Source: an uncultured Alphaproteobacteria bacterium (lineage in GTDB: Bacteria > Pseudomonadota > Alphaproteobacteria > Caulobacterales > Hyphomonadaceae). Taken from it: 62,867 nucleotides of DNA. Under the pieces are notes generated by a model. The model saw only the letters and a list, made by a program, of their open reading frames with translations. It was not told where the DNA came from and ran no database searches. Position numbers and translations under genes: made by a program. Within the stretch, counting starts at the first letter, position 1. Each line of letters opens with the position of its first letter. The stretch lies in NCBI GenBank assembly GCA_903842595.1, contig CAIMMO010000030.1, positions 1-62,867 of the forward strand. The letters run 5' to 3'. Shown in pieces: positions 62,037 through 62,867 of this stretch.

Positions 62037-62728
62037 CCACCGCCTTCCCCAGCAGACGAGAAGTTAGCTAAAGCCCGAAAGGGCAAAGCGATTTCGGCGG
62101 TTCGAAGTCCCTCTTTCAGCACCCACTCGATCCTCTTCGAAAAAGCGAGCTGCAGTAGCAGTCGCTTGTGCTCGTAGTTGCCAAACGTCCAGAGTTTCCA
62201 AGGGCTTTGCAAAAACGCGAGAGCGGTTCGAACTGAATCGTCGAATGAAAGCCTCGGTTGTTCGCTTTGCGCCAGCCGTTCGGCGATTACGAGCTTCTGA
62301 TTTTCCAGATCCTCGATCTTCTTTTCAAACGTCGCGAGCACCGTTTGGGACTTCACCTGCGTGACAGAGTTGAGGAGTTGGTCAATCGATCCATCTAGCT
62401 TGTCGCTCTCAGCTTGTAGCGCGCGGCGACGGGCACCCATCTGTGCTGCGCGCTGGGTCCAAGCATTCTTGAACATCTTCGTCGCGATTTCAAAGACCAT
62501 GGGATCAGGTTCCATTGAGCGGACGAGTTGCTCAAATTGGCCTTCGAGGTCGTCGCGTCTCACGGTTTTGCCACGTAGCTCGCAACTCTTGTTGAAGCAG
62601 TGATAGTAGGCGTGGCGTTCGCCATTGCGGCTCTTCGAATAACTCGACGTGTATCCCCACCCGCAGGAGCCACAGGCGACGAAGCCACGAAGGGGGAACT
62701 GTTCGTCGCGGTTTTTACGATCTGGCAC
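61970..62728 (-). pseudogene. Serine recombinase, C-terminal part, broken by IS3 element
   Basis: About 252 codons matching the C-terminal half of a large serine recombinase. The zinc-ribbon is LRGFVACGSCGWGYTSSYSK with a second pair in YYHCFNKSCELRGK. It is followed by a long coiled-coil (RRALQAESDKLDGSIDQLL, then EKKIEDLENQKLVIAERLA). The N-terminal catalytic domain with the active Ser is absent: the frame begins exactly at the IS3 boundary (62728/62729), so the insertion has separated it. The last residues are translated through the tRNA-Tyr gene, as usual for integrases beside their attachment site. Confidence 0.8.
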
Positions 62729-62867
62729 TGAAGTTGCCCCGGTTTCGTGGAGCCCGCAACATTTGGGTTTCAGGAGCCTGCAATGGGAAAGAAAAAGGGG
62801 CCTTACGCGGCCGAGTTTAGGGAGCGGATGATCGAGCTGGTGCGCGCTGGCCGCTCGCCGGAGAGCC
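62729..62867 (+). mobile_element. IS3-family insertion sequence, left end
   Basis: The left terminus starts TGAAGTTGCCCCGGTTTCGT, an IS3-family type of end, right where the recombinase frame stops being continuous. An OrfA-type gene begins 54 bases inside. The right end is beyond the window. Confidence 0.75.
62783..62867 (+). CDS. IS3-family transposase OrfA, 3' partial
   Basis: The frame starts GKKKGPYAAEFRERMIELVR, typical of the N-terminal helix-turn-helix protein OrfA of IS3 elements (AEFR..MI.LVRAGRSPE). CAGGAG lies six bases before the ATG. The gene runs off the window, so only 28 codons are visible. OrfB is not seen. Confidence 0.8.
   Translation, partial: MGKKKGPYAAEFRERMIELVRAGRSPES

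Noticed and set aside
1..62867. CRISPR arrays or other RNA genes besides tRNA-Tyr.
   Set aside because: No regularly spaced direct repeats and no other tRNA, rRNA or tmRNA signature were seen by eye; small RNAs cannot be excluded.

Overview
The window is a GC-rich stretch of an alphaproteobacterial chromosome. A class I lysyl-tRNA synthetase, an HdaA-like replication regulator beside ppk1 and ppx, the run DUF1285 - CoA pyrophosphatase - DUF6111 - CCA-adding enzyme, the moxR - DUF58 - DUF4159 block and very frequent 4-base gene overlaps all fit Caulobacterales/Hyphomonadaceae. The family-level placement is inference. Both ends carry mobile DNA: an IS630-type transposase cut by the left edge, and at the right a tRNA-Tyr gene used as an integration site, followed by a serine recombinase broken by an IS3-family element.

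Layout. 0-5 kb: IS630 remnant, alanine-zipper lipoprotein, LuxR-type regulator, small membrane protein, MscS channel and a truncated lytic-transglycosylase-like lipoprotein. 5-14 kb: PlsC-type acyltransferase, ATP-dependent DNA ligase, DUF5671 membrane protein, an intergenic palindromic repeat, a Tat-exported carboxylesterase, a PaaI-type thioesterase, a frameshifted YdeI-like gene, a metallo-beta-lactamase exonuclease and a lipocalin. 14.4-24.3 kb: one tightly coupled eight-gene operon (class I HMG-CoA reductase, UbiA-type prenyltransferase, dikinase-type phosphotransferase, BtaA-like DUF3419 protein, CTP-dependent polyprenol-kinase-like protein, GNAT-like acyltransferase, AMP-forming acid ligase, small membrane protein). 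24-31 kb: alpha-carbonic anhydrase, Lhr-like helicase, two small lipoprotein-like genes, PdeM phosphoesterase, lysS. 31-39 kb: TPR protein, a rearranged junction with a YceI fragment, two transcriptional regulators, CorC-type transporter, an ATP-grasp/metallopeptidase pair and an SDR. 40-46.6 kb: four-gene MoxR/DUF58/BatA-like block. 46.7-53 kb: housekeeping genes including cca, hemF, purN and purM. 53-62 kb: DUF2066, hdaA, ppk1, ppx, M20 hydrolase, rlmB and tRNA-Tyr.

How genes work together. The ligase (6.0 kb), exonuclease (12.6 kb), helicase (25.2 kb) and PdeM (28.5 kb) are the four members of the ligase-associated DNA damage response set, usually adjacent but here spread over about 23 kb with other genes between them. 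The block between exonuclease and helicase contains the eight-gene operon, which I regard as the most likely undescribed system. Its parts suggest synthesis of an isoprenoid-containing lipid or meroterpenoid: mevalonate supply, phosphorylation of a prenyl alcohol, prenyl transfer, and transfer of acyl and possibly aminocarboxypropyl groups. The pathway order is inference; the gene identities rest on motifs. All product names come from reading translated sequences, without database searches.
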